Shown here: positions 26,444 through 35,698 of the stretch, in pieces
How the letters are laid out: each line of letters begins with the position of its first letter
Position numbering within the stretch: the first letter of the stretch is position 1
From: Methylomonas sp. UP202
GTDB lineage: Bacteria; Pseudomonadota; Gammaproteobacteria; Methylococcales; Methylomonadaceae
Reading direction: 5' to 3'
Assembly: GCF_029910655.1 (NCBI RefSeq)
Contig: NZ_CP123897.1
Coordinates: forward strand, 4,205,547 to 4,269,546
DNA: 64,000 bases
The notes under the pieces: generated by a model
The model's database searches: none
What the model saw: only the letters and a program-made list of their open reading frames with translations
Told to the model about the DNA's origin: nothing
Program-made: the position numbers and the translations under genes

Positions 26444-26760
26444 AATTGTCGGATTTTCTGCAGACCTGGGACGGCCACGAGACCGAGAACCGCTTTAGCC
26501 GCGTGATCATCATCGGCTTGCTGGTGGTGTGCGTGATTACCTCACTAGCCGCCTGGCGGACCGAACGCAGCATTATCCTGGTGCCACCAACCTTGAACAA
26601 AGAGGTGGAAGTCACCCGCACATCGGCCTCCAGTGAATTCAAGGAGTCTTGGGGCTTGTTTTTGGCGGAACTGTTAGGCAATACCACACCCGCCAATGCC
26701 GATTTCCTGAAAACCGCGATTGAGCCATTACTTGCACCGGACATCTATCGCAGTGTCCTG
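26440..26760 (+). pseudogene. Truncated traE copy
   Basis: The frame begins MKLSDFLQTWDGHETENRFS, overlapping traL by ATGA, and is nearly identical to the first 107 residues of the intact TraE. After RSVL the homology ends at 26760 and the frame runs into an IS fragment, stopping at 26844. The missing half contains the rest of the periplasmic domain, so the product should not work. Confidence 0.9.
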
Positions 26761-26885
26761 GTGATGTGTCAACACTTTCCCGGACACACGGTTAAGCAGC
26801 TTTTTGCTGCAATTCGTAGTCTACGGGCGACAAATAGCCGTTAGCGGCATGTACCGAAGGCCCTCATTGAATACCAACTTTTTGT
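26761..26885 (-). mobile_element. Terminal remnant of an IS3-family insertion sequence
   Basis: Read on the minus strand, this piece encodes AANGYLSPVDYELQQKAA and a stop, the C-terminal end of an IS3-type DDE transposase (the NGYLSP(V)xYE signature). It is followed by a terminal sequence TGTCCGGGAAAGTGTTGACA. Farther upstream the transposase frame is broken near the TAC/CAT junction, and nothing more of the element remains. The outer tip abuts the truncated traE exactly, so insertion into traE is the likely cause of the truncation. Confidence 0.75.
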
Positions 26886-26933
26886 ACATAAACTCAGCCT
26901 GCATTTGAAAATCAAAATTGGTTTGTTATAAGT

Positions 26934-26985
26934 AAAAAATTGCGCACCCAAATACGATTAACGCTGCAATTTGGTCAGTGCGCAA
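26934..26985 (-). terminator. Terminator of the nickel operon
   Basis: TTGCGCAC (26940-26947) pairs with GTGCGCAA (26978-26985), with an inner CCAAAT/ATTTGG pairing. On the minus strand the stem is followed by TTTTTTA. It lies just after the last gene of the minus-strand operon. Confidence 0.82.
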
Positions 26986-27020
26986 TAGACTGATCTGATG
27001 CCTAGAGGATTAAAAAAGGA

Positions 27021-29396
27021 CTAAAAGCTATACGAAATTTCTCCATAAACGGTTCTGCCTGCCTGCAGGTAAAACGAGGAATATTGGCGATCGAGTAAGT
27101 TATTTACCGAAAACGACAAATCAATGTTTTTGGTGGCCTGAAAACCAATGCGGGTATCCAGCAAAAAGTAAGGGTCGTAACTGCCTGGTCTATTCGTATA
27201 TTGGTCCAGATTTTGGTCATTGTTGAACACTTGGCTAACGTAACGTCCCAACAAGCCACCACGCCATTGATCGTACTTGAAGTCCAAACCGGCACTGAAT
27301 TGCGTGTTTGGTGTTTGAATCATCTGAGCGCCAACGCTGGCAGGATTGGCCAGGTTTTCCTTGATCACTGAATCGGTCAGGGCATAAGTACCCGTAAAGT
27401 GCAACCAATCCCAATATAGTTGCTGACGCAACTTAACTTCAATGCCATCGACTTCGGCTTTACCGACATTTTGTCGTTCGCTCAAGGTTTGCGTGGCGGA
27501 GAGACGTGAGACGTTGTTGCGTGTGTACACCAAATCGCTCAAGTAATGATGGAAATAGGTCGCCGCCAGCGTTGTGCCTTTAATCGGTGTGATTTCACTG
27601 CCGATTTCCCAGGAATACATGGTTTCCGGCGTTAAAGCAGGATTAGCTTGTGTCAGATTGTTAGCGGTCTGGGTTGTGGAATACAGTTCGAAGTTGGTCG
27701 GTGGGCGAAATGACCAGCCGGTTGAAGCAAAAAACTTATAACCATCCGCAGGCAGCCATACCAAACTGAACTTGGGATTGAATTGGCCATAAGAGCGTTC
27801 TTGATACTGATTTGAAAATCGCGGTGCCGTGTTTTGAGTTACCTGGCCTGACGTACTCCAATCGTCGTAACGCAAGCCCAGATAGCCGGTCAGGTTATCC
27901 AGAATCCGCACTTCGTCCTGGATGTAGGCCGAATACATGCTCGATTCGCCCTTACTCAAATAATTGGTACCCGTCACGCTATTCCAGTCACGCCAATTGC
28001 TTAAAGCAACACGTTGTTGATTTTCCAACGTACTGTGGTTTGCAGCGAAGCCAACGGTCAGATAGTTGCGGTGTTCCCACAAGAAGGGAAATCGTAATGC
28101 CACATTCCCGTCGATCCGTTGATTGGGTGTTACCGTTAGTTGGCCTACACCGCCATTGACCGTATCGGTGTTATCCGTGGCATTGGCAAATGGCGAATAG
28201 GTGATGTTGTCCAAATACTGGAAATCCACATTCAGTGTGGTTTCGTGGCCAAAGTCGTGTTTCAAATGGCCAAAGTAACGCCGAGTATCTTCAATAGAAG
28301 GCAAGGACTGCAAAAACAGTTGCTGATTGATCCCGTTATAACGCCTGCCATCGATATTGATATTCGAAGCACCTGTTCCGATTGCCAGTGGGCTTCCATT
28401 CAAACGGGTCAAATAGCTATTGAACGTACTGGTATTGCTAATTTCACTACGACTCCAGGCCATGCCACCGTCGATTTGGGTTCGTGGCGTCAAATCATAA
28501 TAAAGATGCAGCGATGCTGTATTTTGCTCCCACGGACGACGACCTTTGTCACCAATCACATACACTGGCGAACCCTGATTATTGGTTGTCAATTGCGCAC
28601 CGGTTGCAGCAATTGACGCCCCATTTATCGCTGTAGCACTTGTGGGCACTGTCACCAAATCCGATACGGCCCAGTTATCGCTGTCCATATGGTTAACAGT
28701 CAACGACACACCCAAACCATTAGCAAAGCGATCTCTGTAAACACCTTTTATGCCCCATTGATCCACGGCTTCGCCACCGGCGCCGACTGTGATTTTGCCT
28801 TCACGCTTGGTCGGAACTTTGGAAATAACGTTGATCACACCACCCATGGCACTACCACCATAAAGGGCTGAAAATGGCCCCGGTACATATTCGACTTGCT
28901 GGGAGTCGTCCATATTCAGCATGTTCCAATCAATTACACCGTTATTAGCATTATTGATCGGCAAGCCGTCCACCATAAACAGCGAGCGATTGCTGCCCGT
29001 GATGCCATGTAAGGTCACTGAACTGACACTGGAGCCCGGAAAAGCCGTGCCAAAGGCGCTACCACGTAAATACACACCGGGGACATCTTTTAGCGCGTCG
29101 CCAATGCGTTGGGTTAAACGGTTTTCTACCGTTTGTTCATTAATCACGCTGACGTTGGCGGGCGCGAACAAGGCATCGGTTTCAGTGCGCGTAGCTGTGA
29201 TTACCATGGTGCTGAGCGTTTCTTCGCTTTTAGCCACCGTTTTTTCAGTTTTACTTTTAGCAGCCGTCTTATCGTCCACTGCTGAAGTATCTTCGATCGG
29301 CTCATCGGCTGCGTAGGCAGGATTCATACCTAAGGCTGCCACCATCACTAGTGATGGAATAGTGGATTTTTGCGACACGCTAATTCTCCTGTTCAA
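27021..29396 (-). CDS. TonB-dependent outer-membrane receptor
   Basis: A 791-residue receptor. A signal peptide ends near MNPAYA-ADE. A linker of about 35 residues precedes the TonB box STMVITATRTETD. The plug domain contains TLHGITGSNRSLFMVDGLPI and PGPFSALYGGSAMGGVINVI, and the C-terminus ends in a beta-strand with aromatic residue (YGEISYSF). It is the last gene of the NikR-associated operon, directly after the CobN-like gene. A nickel or cobalt chelate is a reasonable guess for its ligand; BtuB-like vitamin B12 uptake is an alternative, but no cobalamin riboswitch was found. Confidence 0.88.
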   Translation of the reverse strand: MNRRISVSQKSTIPSLVMVAALGMNPAYAADEPIEDTSAVDDKTAAKSKTEKTVAKSEETLSTMVITATRTETDALFAPANVSVINEQTVENRLTQRIGDALKDVPGVYLRGSAFGTAFPGSSVSSVTLHGITGSNRSLFMVDGLPINNANNGVIDWNMLNMDDSQQVEYVPGPFSALYGGSAMGGVINVISKVPTKREGKITVGAGGEAVDQWGIKGVYRDRFANGLGVSLTVNHMDSDNWAVSDLVTVPTSATAINGASIAATGAQLTTNNQGSPVYVIGDKGRRPWEQNTASLHLYYDLTPRTQIDGGMAWSRSEISNTSTFNSYLTRLNGSPLAIGTGASNINIDGRRYNGINQQLFLQSLPSIEDTRRYFGHLKHDFGHETTLNVDFQYLDNITYSPFANATDNTDTVNGGVGQLTVTPNQRIDGNVALRFPFLWEHRNYLTVGFAANHSTLENQQRVALSNWRDWNSVTGTNYLSKGESSMYSAYIQDEVRILDNLTGYLGLRYDDWSTSGQVTQNTAPRFSNQYQERSYGQFNPKFSLVWLPADGYKFFASTGWSFRPPTNFELYSTTQTANNLTQANPALTPETMYSWEIGSEITPIKGTTLAATYFHHYLSDLVYTRNNVSRLSATQTLSERQNVGKAEVDGIEVKLRQQLYWDWLHFTGTYALTDSVIKENLANPASVGAQMIQTPNTQFSAGLDFKYDQWRGGLLGRYVSQVFNNDQNLDQYTNRPGSYDPYFLLDTRIGFQATKNIDLSFSVNNLLDRQYSSFYLQAGRTVYGEISYSF

Positions 29397-29467
29397 TTAA
29401 TTGTTATGTGGTTACTCATTGTCTTCTTACATGCTGAACGTATTTCGCCGCATGAAAGGGAAGTACA

Positions 29468-29495
29468 GGCAGAAGCGAACGGATTCGCTTCTGCC
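29468..29495. other. Strong hairpin between cobN-like and receptor genes
   Basis: A 12-bp perfect stem GGCAGAAGCGAA / TTCGCTTCTGCC with a four-base loop and no following T run. It may be an mRNA-processing or stabilising element separating expression of the two genes. Confidence 0.6.
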
Positions 29496-29505
29496 AAAGG
29501 TTTGC

Positions 29506-32500
29506 TTATTTACGGTTATTGCGCTCCCAAACGCCGCGTCCATACCCTGCAAAAAACAGCAACGAAATACCAAGGATCAACCACCAGGTCTGCTCAGAGC
29601 TGAGTGATGCTGCTTGTTCGGCCTGTTGCTTATCCACGGTTTTTTCTTCCATCTCATAACCCTGCAACGGCTGAGCCTTGCCGGGCGCAGGTTGTGCCTG
29701 ATTGGGCTGGGCTGGTTGTGGCTGAATGGGCTGCGATTGAGCTTGAACCGGATTGGCATTTGCCGGTGGTTGAGCGGCTGTGGTCGGTTGCGACTGACCC
29801 TGCGCAGGCATAGCCGCAGCCGCCTTGGCTTTGGCGGCATCCTGTTGTTCGGCCAGCTTGCTGATTTCCGGGCTGCTACAGCTGTCTTTGTTACAGGCTA
29901 CACCGGCCTTGGCGATGACCTCTTTATTGACTTGCTCCAGTTTGGCTTTGACTGCCGGATCGGCTTTCCAGTAACCCTTGTTGATGGCCACCAGCATTCG
30001 ATCCACCATGGCCTGATAGGCCATCAGGTTGTCGGCTTGCTCGAATTTTTTCTGGATGTCGAGCTGGTATTTGTCTTCGACATAGGTCTCGTACAGCTGC
30101 TGCCAGCGTTCGCCGCCCACCGACTCCGGCACCGTCACCTGCCAGCCCCACAGGTTTTCCGCCACCATGTTGATGAAGCGCGCGCCGGAATAGCCCTCTT
30201 TCAGCATTGACTCGATCCACTTGGGATTGAGGTAACGGCTTTGCATTTCGCGGCCTTGGTACTTAGCCAGGGTTTCGTGCTTGGCGGCGGTGGGGTCGGC
30301 CAAATCGGCCACCAACACTTCCGGGGTTTTGCCGTTGACCTGCCGCGCCGCCATGGCCGTACCGCCGAGGTATTGATAAAAATCGTCACCGTCGAGGCTT
30401 GCGTAGACGTTGCTGGAACGACTGTGAATCACCGCATCGGTGTCTTTCAGCGACAACTTGAATAAATCTACCGCCAAGGTGGCATCCTGGCTGGCGGCTT
30501 CACCCCAATGACCGCGCCCGTAAACGTGGTGCATGCGGTTGAAGAACACATCGGCCAGTTGTTTTTCGTCTTTCCAGGTGTTGGACAGCGGAATGGCGCG
30601 ATCCAGATTGGTGCCATACGCACCGGACGGCACACTGAACAAACGCGCCGAGGCCAGATCCAGCGCCTGTTCCGGCTTGAGGCCGCGTTTGACCAGTTCC
30701 GCCTGGGTTTCCTTGATATGCCGACGCAGCGGGTTATCCGGTTCGTCCTGTTCCTGCGCCTTGGTCTCGGCCTGATCCACCAACTTGATCACCGAAGCAA
30801 ACAAATCCCGGTACAAACCCGACGGGATAATGGTGACATCCACCCGTGGCCGCCCGAGTTGTTCACGGCTGATGACATCCACGCCCTGGGGGCGACCGCG
30901 TTCATCCCAATGCGGTTTGACGCCCAGCAAGTGCATGATTTCGGCTTCCATGACACCTTCGTGGCGCGAGCTTTCCACGCCCCACAAATTGAACACCAAG
31001 CGCTCCGGGTAGTGACCGTGCTGCTTCTTGAAATCCTCCACTACTTGCTGCGCCAGTCGTGCGCCTTCGGCATACACCGATTCACTGGGAATGCGCGAGG
31101 GGTCGAAGCCGTATAAATCGCGGCCAGTCGGCAAGGCGTCCGGGTTGCGCATCGGGTCGCCACCGCCACCGGCGGCAATGTAGCGGCCATCCAGCGCGTC
31201 GATCAGTGCCTTGAGTTCTGCGTTGGCGCTGGCCAGCAGTTCATCGGCTACCTGCTGAGTTTTGGCCTGTCGTTCGCTGTCGTTCAACTTTTTATCGCGC
31301 GACACAATCGCTTCGGCAAATTTCAAGCGCGCCGCCTGATCCGGCGCTTTACCAAAGGTATGCAAACCCATCGGCACTTTTTTCTCGCGCACTTCCTTGA
31401 GGTAATGTTCCAGCTCTTCCAGTTGATCGGCGGTTTCGGCGCGACTCAGATTGAGGTCTTTCAGCAAACCGGCTTTGCTGGCGATTTGATTGATTTCATC
31501 CAGCCGAATCTTGGCCAGTTGCTCGCTTTTCTGCGCGGCGACGTTGTAGTCATCCAGCAAACCGGCCAGTTTCGATAGTTCCGGGTTGAGATCAGCTTTG
31601 TCCAGCGGCGGCGTCATATGCGAAATAATCAGCGCCATCGCCCGCCGTTTGGCCTGCAAGGCTTCGCCGACATCGTCCATGATGTAGGGGTAAATCTGCG
31701 GCACATCGGCCATCAGAATCTCGCCCGGATCGGCTTCGGTGAAACCGACTTCCTTACCAGACAGCCATTCATGGGTGGCGTGGGTGCCCAAATGAATCAT
31801 GGCATCGGCCTGAAAGCTGTGTTGCAACCACAGATAGAACGCCACGTATTGATGATGCGGCGGCATGGTTACGTCGTGATACAGCTTTTTCACATCCTGT
31901 TCCCAACCGCGTGACGGTTGCGGGGCCAGCAGTAGATTGCCGTAGCGCAAGGCGGGAATCAAGAAAAACGTCTGGCCTTTGGCATCGTGCCACACGCCGA
32001 TTTTGCTGTCTTGCGGTTTGCCCCACGACTTGAGCATGGCGGCTTTGAACCGCTCCGGCTGCGCATCGAACCAGCGTTGATAATCCGCTACCGGCAACAA
32101 TACCGCGTGACCAATTTTCACTGCTTCGGCGATTGCGCCCGGTTCCCAGTTGCCGAGATTGGTACCATGATTTTTGACCGCAGCTTTCAAGGCATCGCCG
32201 TCTAGCGGCGCATTGCCCAGTTGATAGCCGTTTTGTCGCAGTGCGCCCAGAATGTTGAGTAACGATTCCGGCAAGACATTCAGATACGACGCGCCGATGT
32301 TTTCCTTGCCCGGCGGGTAGTTGTAATACATCAAGGCGACTTTTTTGTCGCTATTGGCTAGACGGCGCAAGCGCAGCCAATGGTCGATGCGCGAGGCATA
32401 TCGTTCGATGCGCTCAGCAATCGGCGTTTCGCGCACATAATCTTGGCCGGTGACGCTGTCGTGCAGTTTTTCCTTACTGGCGATGACGGTAGGGGCAATT

Positions 32501-33447
32501 TCACCGGCAAATTCCGGCAGCGCCACTTGCCAGGCTCGTTCGGTCACGTCCAGACCGGTGGCCGATTCCTTCCATTGCTGGGCGCTTTGGCTGTTCAGGG
32601 CGATACCGTTCAGCACCGGCACATCCAGTTTGCTGAGCAGCGGCACGCTTTTATCCGGGCTGGCACCGATTTTCAGCGCCAGCGCCGCAATCGCATCCAC
32701 TCGCGATTGGCCGTTGCCGTCCAGCAGCATTTTTTCCACGGTTTTGTCGTAGGGATAGCCGAATACCGGCAGCACGTTATAGCCTTTGCGCTCCAGCGCC
32801 TGACTCAACTGAATCACGGTATCGGTCTGTCCCGACAAGGCGGCGGCACGGTAAAACAGCACGGCAACCCAGGGTTGTCCGGCTTTGACCGGGTAGTTTT
32901 TGGCGTAACTGCCAAAGTCGCTGAACAAACGTTTGCTGTGCGGTTCAAACGCGCCAATTTCCGGTTGTTCGATGGGTGGATCGACTTCGGTAGGCAATTT
33001 TTTCAGTCGTGCCACGGCCAGACGAATCATGTTGGCAACATTATCCGCGCCGCCTGCCTGCATATAGGCTTGCAGCATTTTGTCCTGTTGCAGACCGTAT
33101 TGCGGGAAATCGGCATCGAAACTTTGCCCCACCGCCACCAACTGCCCGCCATTGGCGGCAATTTGCTTGAACAAATCGCCACCTTCACGCAGAAGGCCTC
33201 GTCCTGTCAATTGCACCAGTGCCAGTTGCGATTGCTTGAGCTGCTCGGCATTGGCCTGTGCCAGATTGGCGCTGGAGACAATGCACAATTGCACACCTTG
33301 CAATAACGGGTCTTTTTGCAGGCTGCGGCTGGCTTCGATGGCGGTTTGCGAATCCAGATCGCTCAGTATCAAGCTGAGTTGCAGTGGTGCTGACCACACC
33401 GGCCCAGCCACCATCAGTAAAATTACTGCCAGGTAAGAGTGGGTCAT
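29506..33447 (-). CDS. CobN-like protein, secreted and membrane-tethered
   Basis: A 1313-residue member of the CobN/magnesium-chelatase H-subunit family. The start chosen is ATG 33447, which gives a clear signal peptide (HSYLAVILLMVAGPVWSA); a longer frame would overlap the previous gene. The family core is recognisable by MIHLGTHATHEWLSGKEVG near residue 550. After the core comes a Pro/Gln/Ala-rich linker of about 70 residues and a C-terminal helix (TWWLILGISLLFFAGYG) followed by basic residues. The chelatase-like body should therefore sit in the periplasm, tethered to the inner membrane. No CobS/CobT partners are nearby; a metal- or tetrapyrrole-handling role coupled to the ExbB-like motor and receptor is inferred. 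Confidence 0.85.
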   Translation of the reverse strand: MTHSYLAVILLMVAGPVWSAPLQLSLILSDLDSQTAIEASRSLQKDPLLQGVQLCIVSSANLAQANAEQLKQSQLALVQLTGRGLLREGGDLFKQIAANGGQLVAVGQSFDADFPQYGLQQDKMLQAYMQAGGADNVANMIRLAVARLKKLPTEVDPPIEQPEIGAFEPHSKRLFSDFGSYAKNYPVKAGQPWVAVLFYRAAALSGQTDTVIQLSQALERKGYNVLPVFGYPYDKTVEKMLLDGNGQSRVDAIAALALKIGASPDKSVPLLSKLDVPVLNGIALNSQSAQQWKESATGLDVTERAWQVALPEFAGEIAPTVIASKEKLHDSVTGQDYVRETPIAERIERYASRIDHWLRLRRLANSDKKVALMYYNYPPGKENIGASYLNVLPESLLNILGALRQNGYQLGNAPLDGDALKAAVKNHGTNLGNWEPGAIAEAVKIGHAVLLPVADYQRWFDAQPERFKAAMLKSWGKPQDSKIGVWHDAKGQTFFLIPALRYGNLLLAPQPSRGWEQDVKKLYHDVTMPPHHQYVAFYLWLQHSFQADAMIHLGTHATHEWLSGKEVGFTEADPGEILMADVPQIYPYIMDDVGEALQAKRRAMALIISHMTPPLDKADLNPELSKLAGLLDDYNVAAQKSEQLAKIRLDEINQIASKAGLLKDLNLSRAETADQLEELEHYLKEVREKKVPMGLHTFGKAPDQAARLKFAEAIVSRDKKLNDSERQAKTQQVADELLASANAELKALIDALDGRYIAAGGGGDPMRNPDALPTGRDLYGFDPSRIPSESVYAEGARLAQQVVEDFKKQHGHYPERLVFNLWGVESSRHEGVMEAEIMHLLGVKPHWDERGRPQGVDVISREQLGRPRVDVTIIPSGLYRDLFASVIKLVDQAETKAQEQDEPDNPLRRHIKETQAELVKRGLKPEQALDLASARLFSVPSGAYGTNLDRAIPLSNTWKDEKQLADVFFNRMHHVYGRGHWGEAASQDATLAVDLFKLSLKDTDAVIHSRSSNVYASLDGDDFYQYLGGTAMAARQVNGKTPEVLVADLADPTAAKHETLAKYQGREMQSRYLNPKWIESMLKEGYSGARFINMVAENLWGWQVTVPESVGGERWQQLYETYVEDKYQLDIQKKFEQADNLMAYQAMVDRMLVAINKGYWKADPAVKAKLEQVNKEVIAKAGVACNKDSCSSPEISKLAEQQDAAKAKAAAAMPAQGQSQPTTAAQPPANANPVQAQSQPIQPQPAQPNQAQPAPGKAQPLQGYEMEEKTVDKQQAEQAASLSSEQTWWLILGISLLFFAGYGRGVWERNNRK

Positions 33448-33493
33448 GCTCGCGATAATGGCGCTCAATCTCGGGCATGGCCCGCTGCTACGA

Positions 33494-33829
33494 TTATTCC
33501 GGCACATAAACCACCTTGCCATCATTCAATCGATACGCGGTTCCCAAACGTTCACCCTCGCCGCTAAGTTTACGGTCGGTGACTTTGGATACCTTGATTT
33601 GTGAACCTTTTTTGCTGACGATTTCCATGGTGCCGTCGGCATTTTGCTTGGTCATGGTCACCGTCGATTCCGGGTTCATCAGATCCAGCATGTTGTAGGC
33701 CATGAATAGCGCCACCATCATGCTGACGATGAACACCACGCTGGCGTCAAACAAATTGGCAACCCCGGCAATCGGGTCTTCCAGCGGCTCGCTGTTGCGG
33801 TGCAGATTAGAGCGTCTCAGATAACGCAT
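33494..33829 (-). CDS. DUF2149 protein, ExbD-like partner
   Basis: A 111-residue protein from ATG 33829, supported by GGAGGA five bases upstream. After a polar start it has one membrane helix (FDASVVFIVSMMVALFMAY), then a periplasmic domain of about 60 residues. DUF2149 genes sit beside ExbB-like and CobN-like genes in many genomes, and the topology equals that of ExbD. It overlaps the exbB-like gene by 23 bases. Confidence 0.8.
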   Translation of the reverse strand: MRYLRRSNLHRNSEPLEDPIAGVANLFDASVVFIVSMMVALFMAYNMLDLMNPESTVTMTKQNADGTMEIVSKKGSQIKVSKVTDRKLSGEGERLGTAYRLNDGKVVYVPE

Positions 33830-34415
33830 GACCGTCCTCCTCGATTTTCTCGTCACCGTGATGATCCAGCAGGCGATTGGCGGTCAGTTCGGCTTGCAGA
33901 CGCATGGCTGCAAAATCCGCTCGCAGCCACTGTTCACGAACCAGGGCAATCAGATACGCCACCACGCTACAGCCCAAACCGGTCACAGTGGCGGTGAAGG
34001 CGGTGACCATACTGCTGGCCATGCTGGGAATATTGCCCTGCGCCAACGCCGCCAATGAAATACCCATCGGAATCAAGGTGCCCATCAAACCCAATGCGGG
34101 GCCCAGCTTGATCACAAAACGGATTTGATCCAGTTTGATGAGCTGGCGGTTTTCGTGGCTTTGCAGCAGACTTTCCAGCACAATGTCGATCGGGGTCTTG
34201 CTGATTTTTTGTTCGGCCATAGAGACGATCAGTTCAGACTTGAAATCGGCCAGACAACGCGAGCCCAATTTGCGCCGTTCCAGCCATTCCTGTAGCAAAC
34301 GGCCTGCGGCGTAGATGCTGTAGGCGGCTAATAAAGTCACGATCAAAATCACTGGCAAATACAGTGACGATGACAGCAGGTACAAAATCTGTTCCAGGCT
34401 ATGGGTTAAATCCAT
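33807..34415 (-). CDS. MotA/TolQ/ExbB-type proton channel protein
   Basis: A 202-residue inner-membrane protein with three helices. The family core KLGPALGLMGTLIPMGISLA (helix 2) and MVTAFTATVTGLGCSVVAYL (helix 3) are clear. With the DUF2149 protein it should form a proton-driven motor, probably energising one of the two TonB-dependent receptors in the operon. No TonB gene lies in the window, so TonB would have to come from elsewhere or be replaced. Confidence 0.88.
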   Translation of the reverse strand: MDLTHSLEQILYLLSSSLYLPVILIVTLLAAYSIYAAGRLLQEWLERRKLGSRCLADFKSELIVSMAEQKISKTPIDIVLESLLQSHENRQLIKLDQIRFVIKLGPALGLMGTLIPMGISLAALAQGNIPSMASSMVTAFTATVTGLGCSVVAYLIALVREQWLRADFAAMRLQAELTANRLLDHHGDEKIEEDGHALSETL

Positions 34416-34504
34416 GTTCTTGCTCCTCTTATAGTTTTTATAAAATCTATATTTTCAAAAGCTTGCTGTTTAACTGGTCTAAACAACAGGCAATAGCTGG
34501 CTAG

Positions 34505-34529
34505 GGCTCCAAAGGAGCCGTTTTTTTTT
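34505..34529 (+). terminator. Orphan intrinsic terminator facing plus strand
   Basis: GGCTCC AAA GGAGCC G followed by nine T, a textbook terminator on the plus strand, although all genes here are on the minus strand. Just before it a second dyad (TTGCTGTTTA...TAAACAACAGGCAA, about 34461-34493) and AT-rich promoter-like sequence (TATAAAAT near 34440) suggest a small antisense or regulatory RNA of about 80 nt in the exbB leader. Confidence 0.7.
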
Positions 34530-34603
34530 AGGTTAGGATTTTTCTGACCAACTGGGGCCAGATAGGTGTGTTTGGCGGGCTAGTCAGCTCGCCTTGAAGT
34601 TAT

Positions 34604-35689
34604 TCACAGCATGGTTCTCTCCACTAACCAGTAGGTCCCCATTAAGCTGACTGCAATCGAGCACGCTTTAAGAAATCGCTCGGAAGTCTTGATGTTGTTA
34701 TTCAGCCACCAGATGATTGGCAACACGATGGAAGCCACGGCAATTTGGCCTGTTTCAATGCCCAAATTAAAGGAAAGTAAGGGCAATAAGATTCCTGTAT
34801 CACCCGAGGAGATTTCCATTTCTCGTAATACCCCGGCAAAACCAAATCCATGGATCAATCCAAAACCAAACGTTAGCCAGTGCCGTCCCTTGGGGTGGTC
34901 GCCGCGAATAATGTTCTCCACGCCCACATAAATAATGGTGGCAGCAATGAATGGCTCCACAAAACTGCTGGGTAGTTCAATGATGTTCAGCCCGGCGCAG
35001 GCTAGCGTAATGGAGTGGGCAATGGTAAAAAAGGTAATAATTTTTAACGCAGGCCAGAAACTATGCGTCACCGCCAGTAGCGCAAACAAAAACAGCAGAT
35101 GGTCGTAACCCGTAACAATATGCTCTATACCTAATTTAAAAAAATCACCAAACGCCGCAAACGGAGACTGAGGTGTCGCAGCAACATTGGCGAGAGACAA
35201 GCTAACTTGATCGGCGTGTTTTCCTATCATCTTTTCAACGATAACTTTGCCTCCGGCATCTCTGAAGGTTAGATATTGCTGATGTCCATCCGGCAATAAA
35301 GCCAGAAATTTGGATTGCACCAGCAACGTTTGTTTAGGCTCAACGGCATACTGCAACTCGACATGCGCGTTGTTTTGATCGTCGTAAATGACCGATCCAC
35401 TGATCACCGGCAGCACATCTTGGCCATCGACATTAATCCGGAGTTGCTTGGCAAGCAATTTAGCGATTTTGGGTTTGGCGGCCTCGCGCTCATCGTCACT
35501 TACCTCGGCATCCAGATCACTATCCATCGGCGCAAAGGCTTCAATGTCTTGTAGGGCAAAGGTGACTTTGGCATCGATTTGGGCGGCTTTGATTGCTACA
35601 TCCAGTGAACTAAGACCCGGAGGATGGGCAAAGACCCAAGCAGATTGCAACAGCAAAAACACAGCCGTAAGCGTTGTACGCATCAACAT
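34604..35689 (-). CDS. HupE/UreJ-type metal permease with periplasmic domain
   Basis: A 361-residue protein with a signal peptide (VFLLLQSAWVFA-HPPG), an N-terminal periplasmic domain of about 160 residues, and six to seven C-terminal helices. The HupE_UreJ_2 signature is GIEHIVTGYDHLLFLFALLA near residue 195, and GLIHGFGFAGVL near 285 carries a second conserved histidine. HupE/UreJ proteins are nickel (or cobalt) permeases. It lies ten bases after the receptor gene in the NikR-linked operon. Confidence 0.85.
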   Translation of the reverse strand: MLMRTTLTAVFLLLQSAWVFAHPPGLSSLDVAIKAAQIDAKVTFALQDIEAFAPMDSDLDAEVSDDEREAAKPKIAKLLAKQLRINVDGQDVLPVISGSVIYDDQNNAHVELQYAVEPKQTLLVQSKFLALLPDGHQQYLTFRDAGGKVIVEKMIGKHADQVSLSLANVAATPQSPFAAFGDFFKLGIEHIVTGYDHLLFLFALLAVTHSFWPALKIITFFTIAHSITLACAGLNIIELPSSFVEPFIAATIIYVGVENIIRGDHPKGRHWLTFGFGLIHGFGFAGVLREMEISSGDTGILLPLLSFNLGIETGQIAVASIVLPIIWWLNNNIKTSERFLKACSIAVSLMGTYWLVERTML

Positions 35690-35698
35690 ATCCAGTCC

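Larger units (their letters stand above)
26023..26760 (+). repeat. Left copy of a duplicated block (promoter, traL, traE 5' part)
   Basis: This block aligns without gaps to 45154-45891 at a constant offset of 19131 bp. The copies differ by several percent within traL and more upstream of the palindrome. The left copy ends abruptly inside traE at 26760, where an IS3-type end begins. Confidence 0.9.

Noticed and set aside
26761..26844. Extension of the truncated traE frame
   Set aside because: It is read-through into the IS remnant in the wrong strand and frame, not coding sequence.
32380..33306. Plus-strand open frame of 308 codons opposite the CobN-like gene
   Set aside because: It mirrors the codon pattern of the real gene on the other strand, has no domain, no ribosome site and atypical composition rich in His, Arg and Gln.
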